From Hysterium pulicare CBS 123377 (taxonomy: Eukaryota; Ascomycota; Dothideomycetes; Hysteriales; Hysteriaceae), in assembly GCA_000467715.1 (NCBI GenBank), contig AJFK01001064.1:62001-126000 (forward strand): 64,000 bases of DNA, in the 5' to 3' direction. This document shows, piece after piece, positions 48,136-59,411 of the stretch (the first letter of the stretch is position 1; the number at the start of each line of letters is the position of its first letter). Under the pieces are notes generated by a model. It saw only the letters and a list, made by a program, of their open reading frames with translations. It ran no database searches and had not been told where the DNA came from. The position numbers and the translations under genes were made by a program.

Positions 48136-49154
48136 TTGGTGGCGGCAACTCTAATTGAACTGCATGCAGGTACTCCCAGCTTCTACTACCTTGCGAGCGC
48201 TTGCGAAATCCCGAATCTGCCAAGACAGGGCAGTCCCGAAAGGGAGCTCAAGACCGTTACGCTATGCCATCTGCTGCAATAGGGGAATGCCCATTGTGGA
48301 AGCAGGCTCATCATAGACTCTAAATGGGGATATGGAATATGGTAAAAGGCAACAGGCAAGCCTGGTAAGCCGGATTAGGCAGATGCTGATATCGTGGGAC
48401 CGATCAGCAAGTGTCCAACACTTCCAACTCTCATCCCTACGTCAAGGCGCGCTGCCGTTGGCACTCTAGCACTATATGCATCTCTAGCATCACTACCAGC
48501 TGGATACACGTAGGTGTCCAACAAAAGTCACCCTTCTACGTTACTGCGATCCAAACTCCATCGATCTCATTCGCTAACTCTTACAATAACCAGATGTAGA
48601 ACATTTGCCACTCGCTATTGAACTATTCCAGGTTATGTTTTTATCACAGCTCGAAGTGAACAGACAAGACGTCGGAGCGTACCACGTGACCGCCAGATGG
48701 ACTCTCAACACCGTCATTTGTCGTATCTAAATGGGGTATGACTGTCTTCTTTTTATCATCTGTTCATGACCGTATCCCGCCAGGGTCTATGGCTATATTG
48801 CTCTTCTACAACTCACCAGTCACTACACATGTTGACATTTCACTCCTAGATCATCAAGGTGATTCAAGACTGATATCTCACCAAGTTGTTGTTAGAACGT
48901 CGCGCTTCCTTCAGACTCACAACTAGCAAGTATCAGAGTTGAACTGGCTAGCTCGTATTCAAAACTACATTTAGGACACAAACGGTACTCCTAATCACAC
49001 CGCACATTGAACAGCTATGAAGCTCGCTGTCATTCCACTTCCAAATATAAAAATAAAATGTTCTCAACCTATTACTATTTCATCTTTCCTCCTCATCTAA
49101 ACCTCCACAGGACCCTAACCCTCTATACCTTTCTCTAATCTTGACTCCTCTAAA
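48136..49154. other. intergenic, nothing recognised
   Basis: About 1 kb, short frames only. The last 100 bp before 49155 are pyrimidine-rich, like a fungal promoter or leader for the proline-rich frame that follows. Confidence 0.45.
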
Positions 49155-49595
49155 ATGTCCCAGCCCAACCCTAACATCACTTATTCTTCCGACGCCTACA
49201 CAGCAAGTAGATCTACGGCCCCTCCATCTCAGCCAGCCAACACCCCAAGAGCATATGCGACATCCCCCTACAAATACGAAAGCGGGGGGCTCCGCCTAAA
49301 ACCCAATGTGACTATTCGCTCCTCCCCTTCCTTTTGCTGAGCGACATATCTATCCTAACGGAAACATTACCGCTCCCCTGGGCTACGTTCCCCCCCCAAC
49401 CCATCATACTCCGCTCCCGGTGTTCATACACACACTCCTGCCCAGCCGTATAGTGCCCCTTTTCAGCCCACCACCATGTATCCGCCAGGGCTACCGCCTG
49501 CGGGACACGGGCAGCAGCATTTCTTCCCTGCTATGTATCCGCCAAGCATACCGCCCAACCAACCGCCTGCTGGTCATGGGCAGCCACCGCATTAG
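49155..49595 (+). pseudogene. Pro/Tyr-rich protein gene with frame breaks at homopolymers
   Basis: The start is good: an ATG at 49155 after a C/T-rich leader, encoding MSQPNPNITYSSDAYTASRSTAPPSQPANTPRAYATSPYKYESGG. The frame changes near a G6 run (about 49283). A second frame reads FAPPLPFAERHIYPNGNITAPLGYVPPP. It changes again at a C8 run (about 49390) to NPSYSAPGVH, PAQPYSAPFQPTTMYPPGLPPAGHGQQHFFPAMYPPSIPPNQPPAGHGQPPH and a stop at 49595. The three pieces share the same low-complexity style and order. Either the gene has decayed by homopolymer slippage or the assembly has base-count errors. The two MYPP...AGHGQ units near the end are a 19-20 residue repeat. Confidence 0.5.
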
Positions 49596-52500
49596 AGGCA
49601 AGCTCATCAAGCTAGTAGTCAATGAGGGAGAAAGTAGGTCGAGAGTAGGGGTGGGTCATGATTCGTGACCTACGTAGGGAATAGGTAGCTCTTCGGGATT
49701 TCTATCTGGTAGAGCATGATTTTCGGTGCGGATTAGCTAGTAGACCTAGTTTTTTCATCTGTACAACTTAGCTTGTACCTATTCATTTGAGCAATTATGC
49801 CTCGAGTTCTACCTTTCCTGAAGCTATGAAAAGAGCGTTATCTCTTGGAGGACCCAGTATTCAGTCAAGGTTATCCTTTCAAGCGTAGCATTCTCCCAGG
49901 TACCTAAGTCATTCTCAAAGCCGCACCTCCCCTACCTACTACCCAGCCAAATCACCCGCGCGTCTAACAAACCAAGCCTTCCCCCATCACCATACACCCA
50001 CCGCTCGAATCCTAGTCGAGTCCCTTTCGTCTCCATCATTCAACCTACCACGGAAATCACCCCCTCTCCTTTCCCAAAATCTATTTCCCATCCAGTGGCG
50101 AACTCTCAAATCTAAAAATATCCTTACCGTCGACATAGATGCCCGGTAGGTGATTGTACCACCTCGCCTAAATGTTTCATGCACGCCGAGAAAAATGTTT
50201 CATGCACCTCAATATATACGCATATGCAGAAGCACGCATGTCAGATGCATCACGCTTGGGCATTTGGAATTTAGGGTAGCCCTACGAGGCAGACTGGATT
50301 ATGCAGCGCAGGTACTAGGTTTTGCGTTCGGTGCATGTGGTTTTGTGTGTGGGTGGGCTCGGCAGTTAGGGGTGGAATGTAATTGTACTCGGGGTAGCTG
50401 CGATTTGAAAGCTCTTTTGGGTTGCGCAAGGAGAGGATGGGGCGTGATGTTGTGGTGTAGATTGGATGGTCGAACGGATTAATCGTGGAAGGTTGCGGGA
50501 TATTTTTAGCAGTCCGGGGAAAGAAGACGAGATGGGAAATGCCTCAATGGGGCAGGTGAAATGGAGCTGGAAGCACGAGGCTACGTCACTAGATTTTGTT
50601 CGCGACCAGCTGAAATGCACCATCGCAGATCATGGGCAAGGATGTTTTGTAAGACGAGAAATCTGGACTTTGTTGGAGAAAGATAATCGCATGAACATTG
50701 GTTGAAATGGAAAGCTATTAGGGGCGAAACGGCTAGTTTTGATGGAGAAGACTGCGACGTATCTGCCGTTATGATCTTGAACGGAGACGATTGGTATACA
50801 AGCCTACTCGTCACAAATAGCTCGATCCCTGTCCACGGCAACCTCTTCACTTGTTGCGTAGTGTGCATAAAACATCTTGGTGATTATATAACAACATCGA
50901 GGAGGTTCACGAGAGAGCGATCGAATTTCTACTCGGTCCACTCTGCGCGATCCCAATGATCTATCCAGCCATGCGTTCAGCCAGTTCAATTAACGTAGCC
51001 CTTATTCTCCGCACCATCAACTAAACTGTCACGCCGCTGCACTATAGCTCTGAGTGAAGGGCTTAATCCGTCTCACGAGCGGCATGGAGAAGTGAACTAT
51101 ACACATGATAAGAAGGATAGAATTGTCGTATAGCATCAAGTTATTGCGAAAGGATATAGGTTTGTGAATGTTGAGAGAAGGCGAAGAGCAGCATCTTAGG
51201 GCCAAGTATGCAGTATTATGGAGTGAAGACATTTGACCGCGAAAGAGGCGGAGAGATTTTGCGGCATCGGGATGGTGATTCGAGATATAGTCCATTTCCG
51301 AGGTCAGTTGCTGGACACGATCATTAAAGGGTTGTGGGTGAAAAGGTAAGGAATCACTTGTCGAGAACCGTATTATCGTTCATGAGCTGAACATGAGATG
51401 TTCGATCTATTTAGTGAGTAGTATCTGAACCGAGTAATGGCATCGTGGCGTTGGTGAGGCTAAAGCATTCGGGAGGAGTATGTGGCTGATAATCTGAAGG
51501 TTCTATAAGCGATCGTCCAAGTTGGAGATATTGAGGGGTGCGGCATTCTAAAATGGGCCATGCATATAATGGAATGTCTCATTGTTGTCTCATGGCATTG
51601 CTAAATCTTGCAATAGGTAGCTTTAGGGAGGTGTGTCTGCCCTTACCGATGTCAGTGCTACCGATCGATATAGATGATCTTGAATCGGAAATAGGCATTA
51701 AAGTGAGCTGCTCTCCCTAAGCTTATATGGAAAGTACTGAAAGTAATATTCCTTATCCCAAAAAGTGAGAAAAGGAAAACATGAGATAGAGGGTGGCTTA
51801 CCCTCACTTCATGTAGCGACCACATCGCAACACCGCATTGCTTTGACTCACACTAGATACCCATCCCTGAATTTCCGATGGCAACTGCTCTCTTTCAACT
51901 CCAATCTTGACGCAAACGGCATTGGTTCAAGATCAGGGCCTGGGCAGGGAAGCCCTCGGAGTCGCTTCTCCCAACTTTTCATCCTCCTAATAGTAATATA
52001 CTCCGCCGGTAGTTCATGATGAAGCTCCACGCGTTTTTACCTCACCGTTGTCTCGGAGAAAGCGCTAGGTGATTTGATGATTCCACTGCAATCCAGCTCG
52101 GGTGCTGATATGATCAAAAGTCATGGCAACGCAAAGGCCATTGCGTTTGTCCTTCCACTTGCGCTGCTCATACAATTTATCACGGAAGCGAAGATAACCA
52201 AAGAAAGCGACAGAGCAGCAAAGAAATCACAAGTACAATACATTCAACGTTTTGCTCCACTTTTCATTTGGGATAAAACGTCAAAGGAGTTGGCAAAGAA
52301 AAGCCTGACCGAATGCAGGTTGAATAATAAACTGCGATTAAACGATGAACGCCCTCTTGGAGAACGGAATGCTCGTGTATACCCTGAGGGTGGCCTTAGA
52401 TTGCTAATGGACCAAAGGCTATGGAGAAGTAATAAGTGTATAGCAATTGCACAACTAAGCACTTTCCAGATACGCTTGATGATGGTAATCAGCTTTAGCA

Positions 52501-53052
52501 TCCGTCGCTGAATCTGAAAGATCTGTGTAGAGTCCGGGTTGATAGGGGCAGATACACATATACACACATACTAAAGCAATATGTTACGACTCCCACCTCG
52601 TTCAGTCAAAGGCATAAGGTTTAAAAACCATAGCAGTATGCGCTCCTTTTCTTGCGACTCATCGAATTCATCATAGCAGTTTTGTGATTTGGAATACCAG
52701 CTTTGGAAACATGGATGAGGTTGGTTGGTTGAATGACTAAGCAGTCGCTTGAACAAGCGTTTCCCCAGCTCCAAGACCAGGAAAGTGAGCCGCAGCAACA
52801 CTCACTTCACGTTTGTCCTCATAACCCCCATTTTTTCCATGTTGCGACGACGAAAGCCCGAATAATTATTCGTACTACCAATTCACAGGCGTCGACACCC
52901 AGCACCGTCCGCGTAATCTTCTTCATGTGCTGCCTAACAGCATCGTCACTCCGCCCCTCCTGCTAGGCCTGTGCTCCGGAAGCCCAAATTCGACAACCTC
53001 ATACCCTTCCCTGTTCTCCCACACGACGGACCGCTCCTGACGCGTCTTTACT
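49596..53052. other. gene-poor stretch
   Basis: About 3.5 kb with only short frames. A 15-bp direct repeat AAATGTTTCATGCAC occurs twice near 50169-50212, about 27 bp apart. No RNA gene or mobile element recognised. The final 200 bp are C-rich and form the promoter and leader of LAS17. Confidence 0.5.
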
Positions 53053-55200
53053 ATGCCTTCGATACTCTCCGAAGAGGATAAGCTGACGGTCAAACGGACT
53101 GTGCCCAAAGCTTCGAACAAGATCCACGCCGTTGCCGTTGCGAAACTATATATAGCGTACCCCGACAGACACCGATGGACATACACTGGTCTTCAGGGTG
53201 CCGCAGTACTCGCAAATGACTTGGTTGGGAACACATTCTGGATCAAGCTGGTAGATGTGTCTGTACGTCAATTGCTCTGGCACTTCTCGATTTCTAACCT
53301 CACTAATTGTTACTAGCCTGCAAACCGTGGAGTGATATGGGATCAGGAAATCTACGACACTTTCTCCTACAATCAAGATCGTGTATTCTTCCATACCTTT
53401 GAACTCGAGGACTGTCTGGCCGGACTTTCTTTCAGCGATGAAAAAGAGGCAAAAACTTTCAAGAAGAAGATGGACGACCGAGAGAAGAAGGCAGATAAGA
53501 ATACGAGGAATAAGCCATTTGGAGCATCTATGCAAGGCTCATCCGCTACAAATGGCAAGAAGGAACACCATGGTCTACTTGGGGGTATCTTTGGCCACAG
53601 ACACAGTTCGGCTTCCCACCACCAGCCTCAATCGATCATTCCACCGAGCACTTTGAGTGTCACTTCACCTACTCAGAACAGCCATTCCAACGCATCGAGT
53701 GCCAGAAGCTCCGCGATTGATACTACGGATCCATCTTGGCAACCCCTACTGAAGGAATTGCTTGCTATGGGAATAACGGAGGATCAAATCGAGGAGAATG
53801 CCGACTTTATCAAGCTATATATTGAACAAAGGAAGATAGAGGAAAAGATAGCAGCAGACTCAGCAGCGAAAGGCGCGAGGGCTCCACCTCCCCCGCCACC
53901 GAGTGCACCTGCGGGAAGGACCACATCGATCAGCCCTCAGAATACGGGAAGCTCGAGGAGAGGGCCCCCTCCGGCTCCGCCGCCAGCAAGGAGAACTAGA
54001 ACTGATGTTCCTGTAGTCAACCGAGCTTCGTCATCAAGTCCAGCACCTCCTTCACCTCCAAGACAAGCATCGCCTCCTCCTGGGCCTCCCGTTCCGAGAT
54101 TCCGTGCTCCTCCTCCCATTGCTGAAGCTGGGAAATTTGCTCATGAGCCTCCAGCGCCTCCGTCAAGAGCGCGAGCTACTTCAAATAGTCTGGTAAATCC
54201 AGGGCCTCCCCCGCCTCCTCGACCCCCGAAAACACCCGTCGAAGAAGAGTCCAGTCAGCCAGCACACAAATTTGGCGTACCGCCGCCATTTACAGGCGCT
54301 CGCGCACCATCTAATCCACCTCTTCCGCCAAGTCGAGGTCCAGTCCCTCCTCCGCCCCCAGCGCGAGATACCCCTTCAATCCACGTAGCTCCTCCCCCAC
54401 TCCCGCCAAAAGGCTCGTCTGCGCCTCCGCCTCTACCGCCTACGACATCTCGTCCTCTCCCATCTCCGAGCTCAGTTCCTCCGCCCCCGCCTCGCAATAA
54501 TGTTCCCGAAGATGACGAGGACTACGATCCATATCGATATGCGGCTTCGGCACCACGCGCAGTACCTCCACCACCGCCTCTACCTTCAAATAATGCCCCT
54601 CATCCTCCTCCATTGCCTTCGACAAATGCCCCAGCACCGCCGCCTTTGCCGCCATTGGGCAACGTAGCACCGCCTCCTCCGCCGATGCCGCACAGTTCGA
54701 TACCTCCTCCGCCGCCGATGCCGAACAATTCGATTCCGCCTCCGCCTCCGATGCCGAACAAATCGATTCCCCCTCCACCTCCGATGCCTTCAGGCCACGT
54801 TCCTCCGCCTCCGCCTTTGCCCCCAGGCAACGGACCACCCCCACCGCCTCCAATGCCCGGCGCAGGCTTACCAAAGAAAGCGGCAGGTGGCGGCGGCGTA
54901 GACAATTTGTTGGCGGACATTCGTGGCGGTGCCAGGCTGAAGAAAGTTTCGGACGCGGAAAAGAGGGATCGCAGTGGAGCGCTCGTGCCGGGCGCGGAAC
55001 CTTCGGCCAGTTCACCTTCTGCTGGAGGTGCAGCTGCTGGTGCTGGTGCGGAAGCCGGTTTGGCTGGAGCGTTGGCTAGTGCGCTTGCTGCCAGGAAGAG
55101 TAAAGTTAGTCATAGTGGTAAGTTATTGGATATCTCGACCGTTTACTCTTCGATGTGCTAATGCATAATAGATGATGAGGATGAAAATGACGATTGGTGA
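53053..55200 (+). CDS. LAS17: WASP/Las17 homologue, Arp2/3 activator
   Basis: Three exons (53053-53262, 53317-55117, 55172-55200) give 679 residues. The WH1/EVH1 domain spans about 10-125 (KIHAVAVAKLYIAYPDRHRWTYTGLQGAA, GVIWDQEIYDTFSYNQDRVFFHTFELEDC). The middle (about 195-570) is Pro-rich, with five successive IPPPPPMP-type blocks that bind profilin and SH3 proteins. A WH2 actin-binding motif follows (NLLADIRGGARLKKVSD), then an Ala/Gly stretch. The last exon supplies the acidic end DDEDENDDW that contacts Arp2/3; without the 54-nt intron at 55118-55171 the protein would lose it. It drives actin patch assembly in endocytosis and would act on the complex containing the ARPC4 at 11.3-12.0 kb. 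Confidence 0.95.
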
Positions 55201-56634
55201 TTGAAGAATGAACGGGATTAGGTGGATGCTGTTTGTAGAATGCAATAACGGCTTTGGCCAATTCTTGTCAGGAGTCTAGGACAACCGCGAGGCACGACGG
55301 CTTCGTCCTGAGGACCCTGGAAAGACCATTGGTGGATGAAGAGACAAGTGTACTTTGTCTGGGTCAATGGGATTGAGACACTGCTCTGAAAGCGTGTGTG
55401 GATATTGAAAAACGATACCGAGGACCGAATTGGAGTTTAGCGTGGAGTAGTGTAGCGGTTACATTGATAGTTACTACTGAGAAGTATATGGCCCTTCTTT
55501 TGACCGCGCTTTATTGCTGAGTATGCCTTCTGCAAGGATCCCAGGGGTTTAAGTATGTCAACCGTGCATCTATATTTTACGTATCATGGTAGAATCACCC
55601 GAAGCCAGACGCTTCATAGTTTCCGGGGATGGATGTCAAAGTTCGAATGCTCAACATCCTAAGTTCGGATACCCACCAATTCGATGTTGTCTAATCATTA
55701 AATATGAAATTTCCAGACAAGAAGAATGCCTTCTTTCTCCTTGATGGGACTTCAAGGATTTGGAGCATGAGGAAAGGTTTCGAAGCAAAACGACAGGCTT
55801 GTTCAAAGAATGGAAATATCAAGATGGCGTTACCATCGGCCCCTTAATTAAACACCCTTTTTAAACGTCTTCCTGATCTCCAAAACATCGTGCATCTCAG
55901 CTGGCTTTTGTTGAAAGGAGAACTGTCCAACGGAAACCCCTGATCCCCTTATCACCCTCAGATATTTGAGATATTGTGTACGGGGCTTGAAAAGGGGAGA
56001 TAACTGCATACCTTGGACCAGCCCATGAAAGAGATGTAGTCTATTCTACACCCTGTAGGTGTTTGTCCAGGGAGTTTGCTGCTTGTCTTACTTAAATAGC
56101 TGCTCCCACCTACCTTGTACCAGCGGATCATTTCTTTCTCTTCAGAAACACAATGACGTCCCGCAAACATGAGATGAGATACGTCTTTCATGGATGCGAG
56201 CGAATAACACATATAGCTCCTGAACAGACTTGTATGCATGACTTCCCAGAGAGAAGCTGCGTTGAAATACGTACCAAAAGTATTCAGGGGACTAGTACCC
56301 GGGAGGTTTTGTGATACCCACGTAGAAGCAGGACACTGAAAAGACTTGAAGTATTATTTCAAATCCTTGGGCCGTCTTGAATATAACGATGAGTGTCTGA
56401 AGGAGGAAGATACTGGCTTGGTCCACTCCTTACGGCTAGCGTCGAGCAAGAACGATAGAAGCCCCGCACAGAACCTAATGATTCATTCGCCTCTGAAGCC
56501 CCTCCTCCTGAGTCACGCCGACATGCCCTGATTGGTGATAATCCTTGGGAAAGTTCACGCGTTGCTTCTGCGTTCGTCTGTAACCAAGTACTTATTCCGA
56601 TCAAAATTCTTTCTCCTTTAAATCTCTTACAATC
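55201..56634. other. intergenic between LAS17 and the tRNA gene
   Basis: 3' flank of LAS17 and about 1.2 kb more with only short open frames. Nothing recognised. Confidence 0.5.
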
Positions 56635-56656
56635 GGACAGATGGCCGAGCGGTTAA

Positions 56657-56708
56657 GTCAGTACCATTTGGAGATTTTTTGATTGAAATCTTGCTAACCA
56701 TATGCCAG
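56657..56708 (+). other. spliceosomal-type intron in the tRNA D-arm
   Basis: 52 nt, begins GTCAGT, has GCTAAC 15 nt before its end and closes with GCCAG. It lies between the D-loop and the 3' half of the D-stem; joining TTAA to GGCG restores the canonical D-arm. It contains six T in a row (56675-56680), normally a Pol III stop signal. Confidence 0.75.
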
Positions 56709-56723
56709 GGCGTGCGACTCAAG

Positions 56724-56748
56724 TGAAAGCTTTCCAGTTTAACTGGTT
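56724..56748 (+). other. canonical tRNA intron after position 37
   Basis: 25 nt directly 3' of the base after the CAA anticodon, the standard place for introns cut by the tRNA splicing endonuclease; tRNA-Leu(CAA) commonly has one. It contains a CCAG/CTGG hairpin and a CTT that can pair with the AAG of the anticodon loop. Confidence 0.85.
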
Positions 56749-56772
56749 TTCGCATGGAGAAATCCTCGTGGG

Positions 56773-56821
56773 GTATGTGATATCTAGTCTTCAATACAGA
56801 TTACAACTAATTTCCCAACAG
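56773..56821 (+). other. spliceosomal-type intron in the tRNA T-arm
   Basis: 49 nt, begins with the strong donor GTATGT, has an ACTAAT branch site 13-18 nt before its end and closes with ACAG. It separates the 5' T-stem (GTGGG) from the T-loop (TTCGAAT). Removal restores the T-arm exactly. Its final G stands in for the missing base of the B box. Confidence 0.78.
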
Positions 56822-56847
56822 TTCGAATCCCACTCTGTTCAACATTC

Positions 56848-56853
56848 TTTTTT
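56848..56853 (+). terminator. Pol III T6 terminator after tRNA-Leu
   Basis: Six consecutive T begin 7 nt after the discriminator base, the usual place and length for a fungal RNA polymerase III terminator. Confidence 0.75.
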
Positions 56854-57372
56854 GTCATTGTCATTTTATAGTAATACCTATATACTTGTTTCAATAGCTA
56901 TGTTGGTTGATTAAATGCTAATGAATCAAAAAAGCTTGATGCTACTTTTTTTTGAAAGTTGCGAAGGTGGGGGCGTAATATGCCAACACAGGATAGTTCT
57001 CGTATATTAATCGAAACTCCAGCAGCATTTCTGGCCCAGCACCAGTTACGGTGTAACTTGAGAAATATCAGAGGTCAATAAATAAAAGAGAGCCCCTATA
57101 TCTATCTCCCACAGAGATGAGATGTACACGATAACTTATAATGATGACGGAATTTCTCCATTTCAAGACCATAATAGAATTGCCTCAATGTCATTCAAAA
57201 TTATATTCCGCTATTTGTACATGCCGACATTAATTGAGAGCATTCGCTCTATCATGACTAATTTCCTACCTCCAGGCGCTGCTGAAGGTATGTATATATC
57301 TCATAAAGCCCATCCATGCTCAAGTAATGAATGTGTTCCCATAGCTCAGGTCTTATAGACGCCTCCTCTCGA
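56854..57372. other. intergenic, AT-rich
   Basis: Flank between the tRNA and the convergent end of the next gene. A frame at 57122-57358 plus is open but lacks motifs. Confidence 0.5.
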
Positions 57373-58201
57373 TCATTTGTTCAACTCCTCAGATCGCTTC
57401 TTCAACTCCTCCTTGCTGGCTGGTTTTCCGATGTTCTCAGCCATCACAGGGCCCTGTACCAAGACATGTCAGCTCCATCATATCCAATTTGACCTTTATG
57501 TTTGTGACGGAAGGTAGTCTGTACGTACTGGATTGGCCTTATGAGCAGCCTGTGCCGCCATGCCACTAATACCTCCCGACGTGGCGCCCGAATTGTCATC
57601 TTGATGGTTGGGGTGGTCGGAAGCGGTGGAGTCGTTGGATTCCTTGGCGACTTTATCGAACAAGTCTATGAAGCACGAGATTGTTAGCATGTTTGTTCAT
57701 CCAAGGAGAGAATCGGACACGTCTGTGCTGCAGAGGTTCATCGTCCCTAGAAAAGGATACAGATAAAAGACCGACGAGGTAGAGAGATCGATAAGGTAAT
57801 GATTTCAAGGATAGACCATCCTAAATGGACGTCTTGATGGGTCGTACTCGATCATGGTGATCGTGCTCGAAAAGACAGGACTTACTACTGCCAGTATTTT
57901 CTTCGGCGGGATGAACAGGCATCTTAGCTTTTTTCTGTCTTCTCCAATTTCCGAATTCGTTCTTGATATTCCCGAGTCCTTCTGCCCTCAAACTGAGCTT
58001 CTCAAAAGCCTTCTGTATCTCTTCGTTGGTCGAGTTCGGGGTGATTAGAATCTCTTCCTCTTCTTCGTCGTCTGACTGTTGCGTATTCGATGGAGTGTCT
58101 TTGGCGAGATCGGCGAAATTGGGTTTCTGGGCGTAGTAGTCGTCGATGAGTTCGTGTATGGGTTTCGTGGAGCCAGGAGGAATTGTGGATGGTGAGGCCA
58201 T
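57373..58201 (-). CDS. small acidic conserved-type protein of unknown function
   Basis: Three exons on the minus strand (58201-57886, 57665-57529, 57453-57373) give 177 residues. The N-terminus MASPSTIPPGSTKPIHELIDDYYAQKPNFADLA is followed by an acidic run of nine Asp/Glu with one Ser nearby (QQSDDEEEEEILI), a short helix (TNEEIQKAFEKLSLRAEGLGNIKNEFGNWRRQKKAKM), a Ser/Asp/His-rich linker and a C-terminal charged helix (GKPASKEELKKRSEELNK). Splice sites are consensus (GTAAGT, GTACGT) and the frame joins cleanly. No domain recognised; the mixed acidic and basic helical plan suggests a protein-binding adaptor. Confidence 0.78.
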
Positions 58202-59144
58202 TATAAGGAAATATGACCGGTGACGTCGCTCAATATACGCGCCAAAGGGAAGGTGGGGTGCCAAGGCTGGTGCGGGGCCTTGTGGACCGAGCTGGAAAAG
58301 TTCTAGATAGAGTCGTGAATTAAAGTAAAAAGGTCTTTGACGAGGTCGAGAAATACGGAAAGATGATGGCTTGCGACGGCGAGGAATGTACCCTATTATA
58401 AAGTGAGAATCGCCAGGTTCTTCGCTGTCATCGTGGAACAGAAACTGCCGTGAACCGTCTGCAACATGTTGAGAAAATGTTAGCAACGCCTTAAACATCC
58501 TCTGGAATCAACGGCTTTTGACATAATTTCCCGAATTGGAAATACATTTTCTAAGCTTCCATTGGTGCGGCATAGAACAATATCAATCTCACATTTGACA
58601 TTAAACTTTACACAGGGTTATTCTTTGTCCACCTGAAGACTCTTGTCCAACTTTTAGATCTTTGACTAATATTTACTTTGTCTCATTTAGCGGATATATT
58701 CTCTACAATATGTTGCGATTTCTGCTTCCTCCTCTTCACAACTCCTTATGTAGCATCTCAGCCTATCTCTACTCTCTGAAAAAGCGCCGCCTCTTTCTCA
58801 AATCTGCGAGCAAAATGTGCCCACATTTGATTCCAAGGCATCTGTTGTGCCGCTCTTTGGTCACCTTCCTCTAGAGAAGAACCCAGGAAGCGAGGCGAGG
58901 ACTCATATCCAAACCCATCGTGACAAGCTCTGGACGAAGTTGATGTAGAAAGTATACTCTTGAGCCTTCTTTCGGGGGTTCACTTCTCCTCTTCCGCATG
59001 TACTATAAGTACTCCGGGGTTCCCGCCAAAAGCTTGTCTCACTCCCAAGGCGTGGCCGATGACTCCACACTCTCCCGTGTAGCCAAAGAGAAGATTCTGA
59101 TGCCATACACCCGTCCATCATCCCTCTGAATTCAGATATTCTTT
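58202..59144. other. intergenic, nothing recognised
   Basis: The minus frame of the neighbouring gene is open upstream to about 58498, but the ATG at 58201 is the better start. No other feature seen. Confidence 0.5.
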
Positions 59145-59411
59145 TTATTCTCCACCCCAAGATCCGAAGACTTTGTAAAAGCAATATCCGATCCAGAGAA
59201 ATGCGAGCGTGGACAGCATAAATGTGGCAATTAATTGGAAAGGAGATCTTTCTACCAAAGCGACGGACGCTTCTGAACTGTCATCACGGGGAAAGGTTTG
59301 GTAAGCGAAGGATTGCTGTTCGGGTTCGTACACAGTGACTGGATCGGTTGCTGGGTGGTGGTGGGGAGGAGGATCGGAGTGCGGATGATGATGGGATGTA
59401 GATGCGTCCAT
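59145..59411 (-). CDS. small His-rich tail-anchored membrane protein
   Basis: A single 88-codon exon from ATG at 59411. The N-terminus is His/Pro-rich (MDASTSHHHPHSDPPPHHHPATDP), the middle polar, and residues about 58-80 form one hydrophobic helix (FQLIATFMLSTLAFLWIGYCFYKVF) close to the C-terminus, the layout of a tail-anchored protein. No signal peptide. The His cluster could bind metal ions, but that is only suggestion. No family recognised; intact, and the start is the first ATG. Confidence 0.6.
   Translation of the reverse strand: MDASTSHHHPHSDPPPHHHPATDPVTVYEPEQQSFAYQTFPRDDSSEASVALVERSPFQLIATFMLSTLAFLWIGYCFYKVFGSWGGE

Larger units (their letters stand above)
56635..56841 (+). tRNA. 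tRNA-Leu(CAA) with one normal and two spliceosome-like introns
   Basis: Exonic parts are 56635-56656, 56709-56723, 56749-56772 and 56822-56841 (last base the discriminator A), 81 nt in all. Acceptor stem GGACAGA pairs with TCTGTTC (one G-T wobble). D-stem GCC/GGC. Anticodon stem TGCGA/TCGCA is perfect, loop CTCAAGT with anticodon CAA at 56720-56722. The long variable arm (56755-56767) is type II, as for Leu. T-stem GTGGG/CCCAC is perfect, T-loop TTCGAAT. The A box (56642-56652) is intact and the B box (GTTCGAATCC, 56821-56830) survives because the last intron ends in G. The intron at 56724-56748 is in the usual place after base 37. The other two (56657-56708, 56773-56821) split the D- and T-arms and have GT, branch-site and AG signals. 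Confidence 0.88.

Noticed and set aside
53937-54920. Gly-rich frames on the minus strand opposite LAS17
   Set aside because: They are mirror images of the polyproline coding sequence (CCN codons read as NGG) and carry no independent signal.
56702-56914. Short open frame overlapping the tRNA gene
   Set aside because: It lies across the tRNA exons and inserts; the tRNA structure explains the sequence better.
57821-58498. Longer N-terminus for the acidic small protein
   Set aside because: The 99-residue extension is basic and aromatic, unlike the rest, and starts without support; the ATG at 58201 begins a typical N-terminus.
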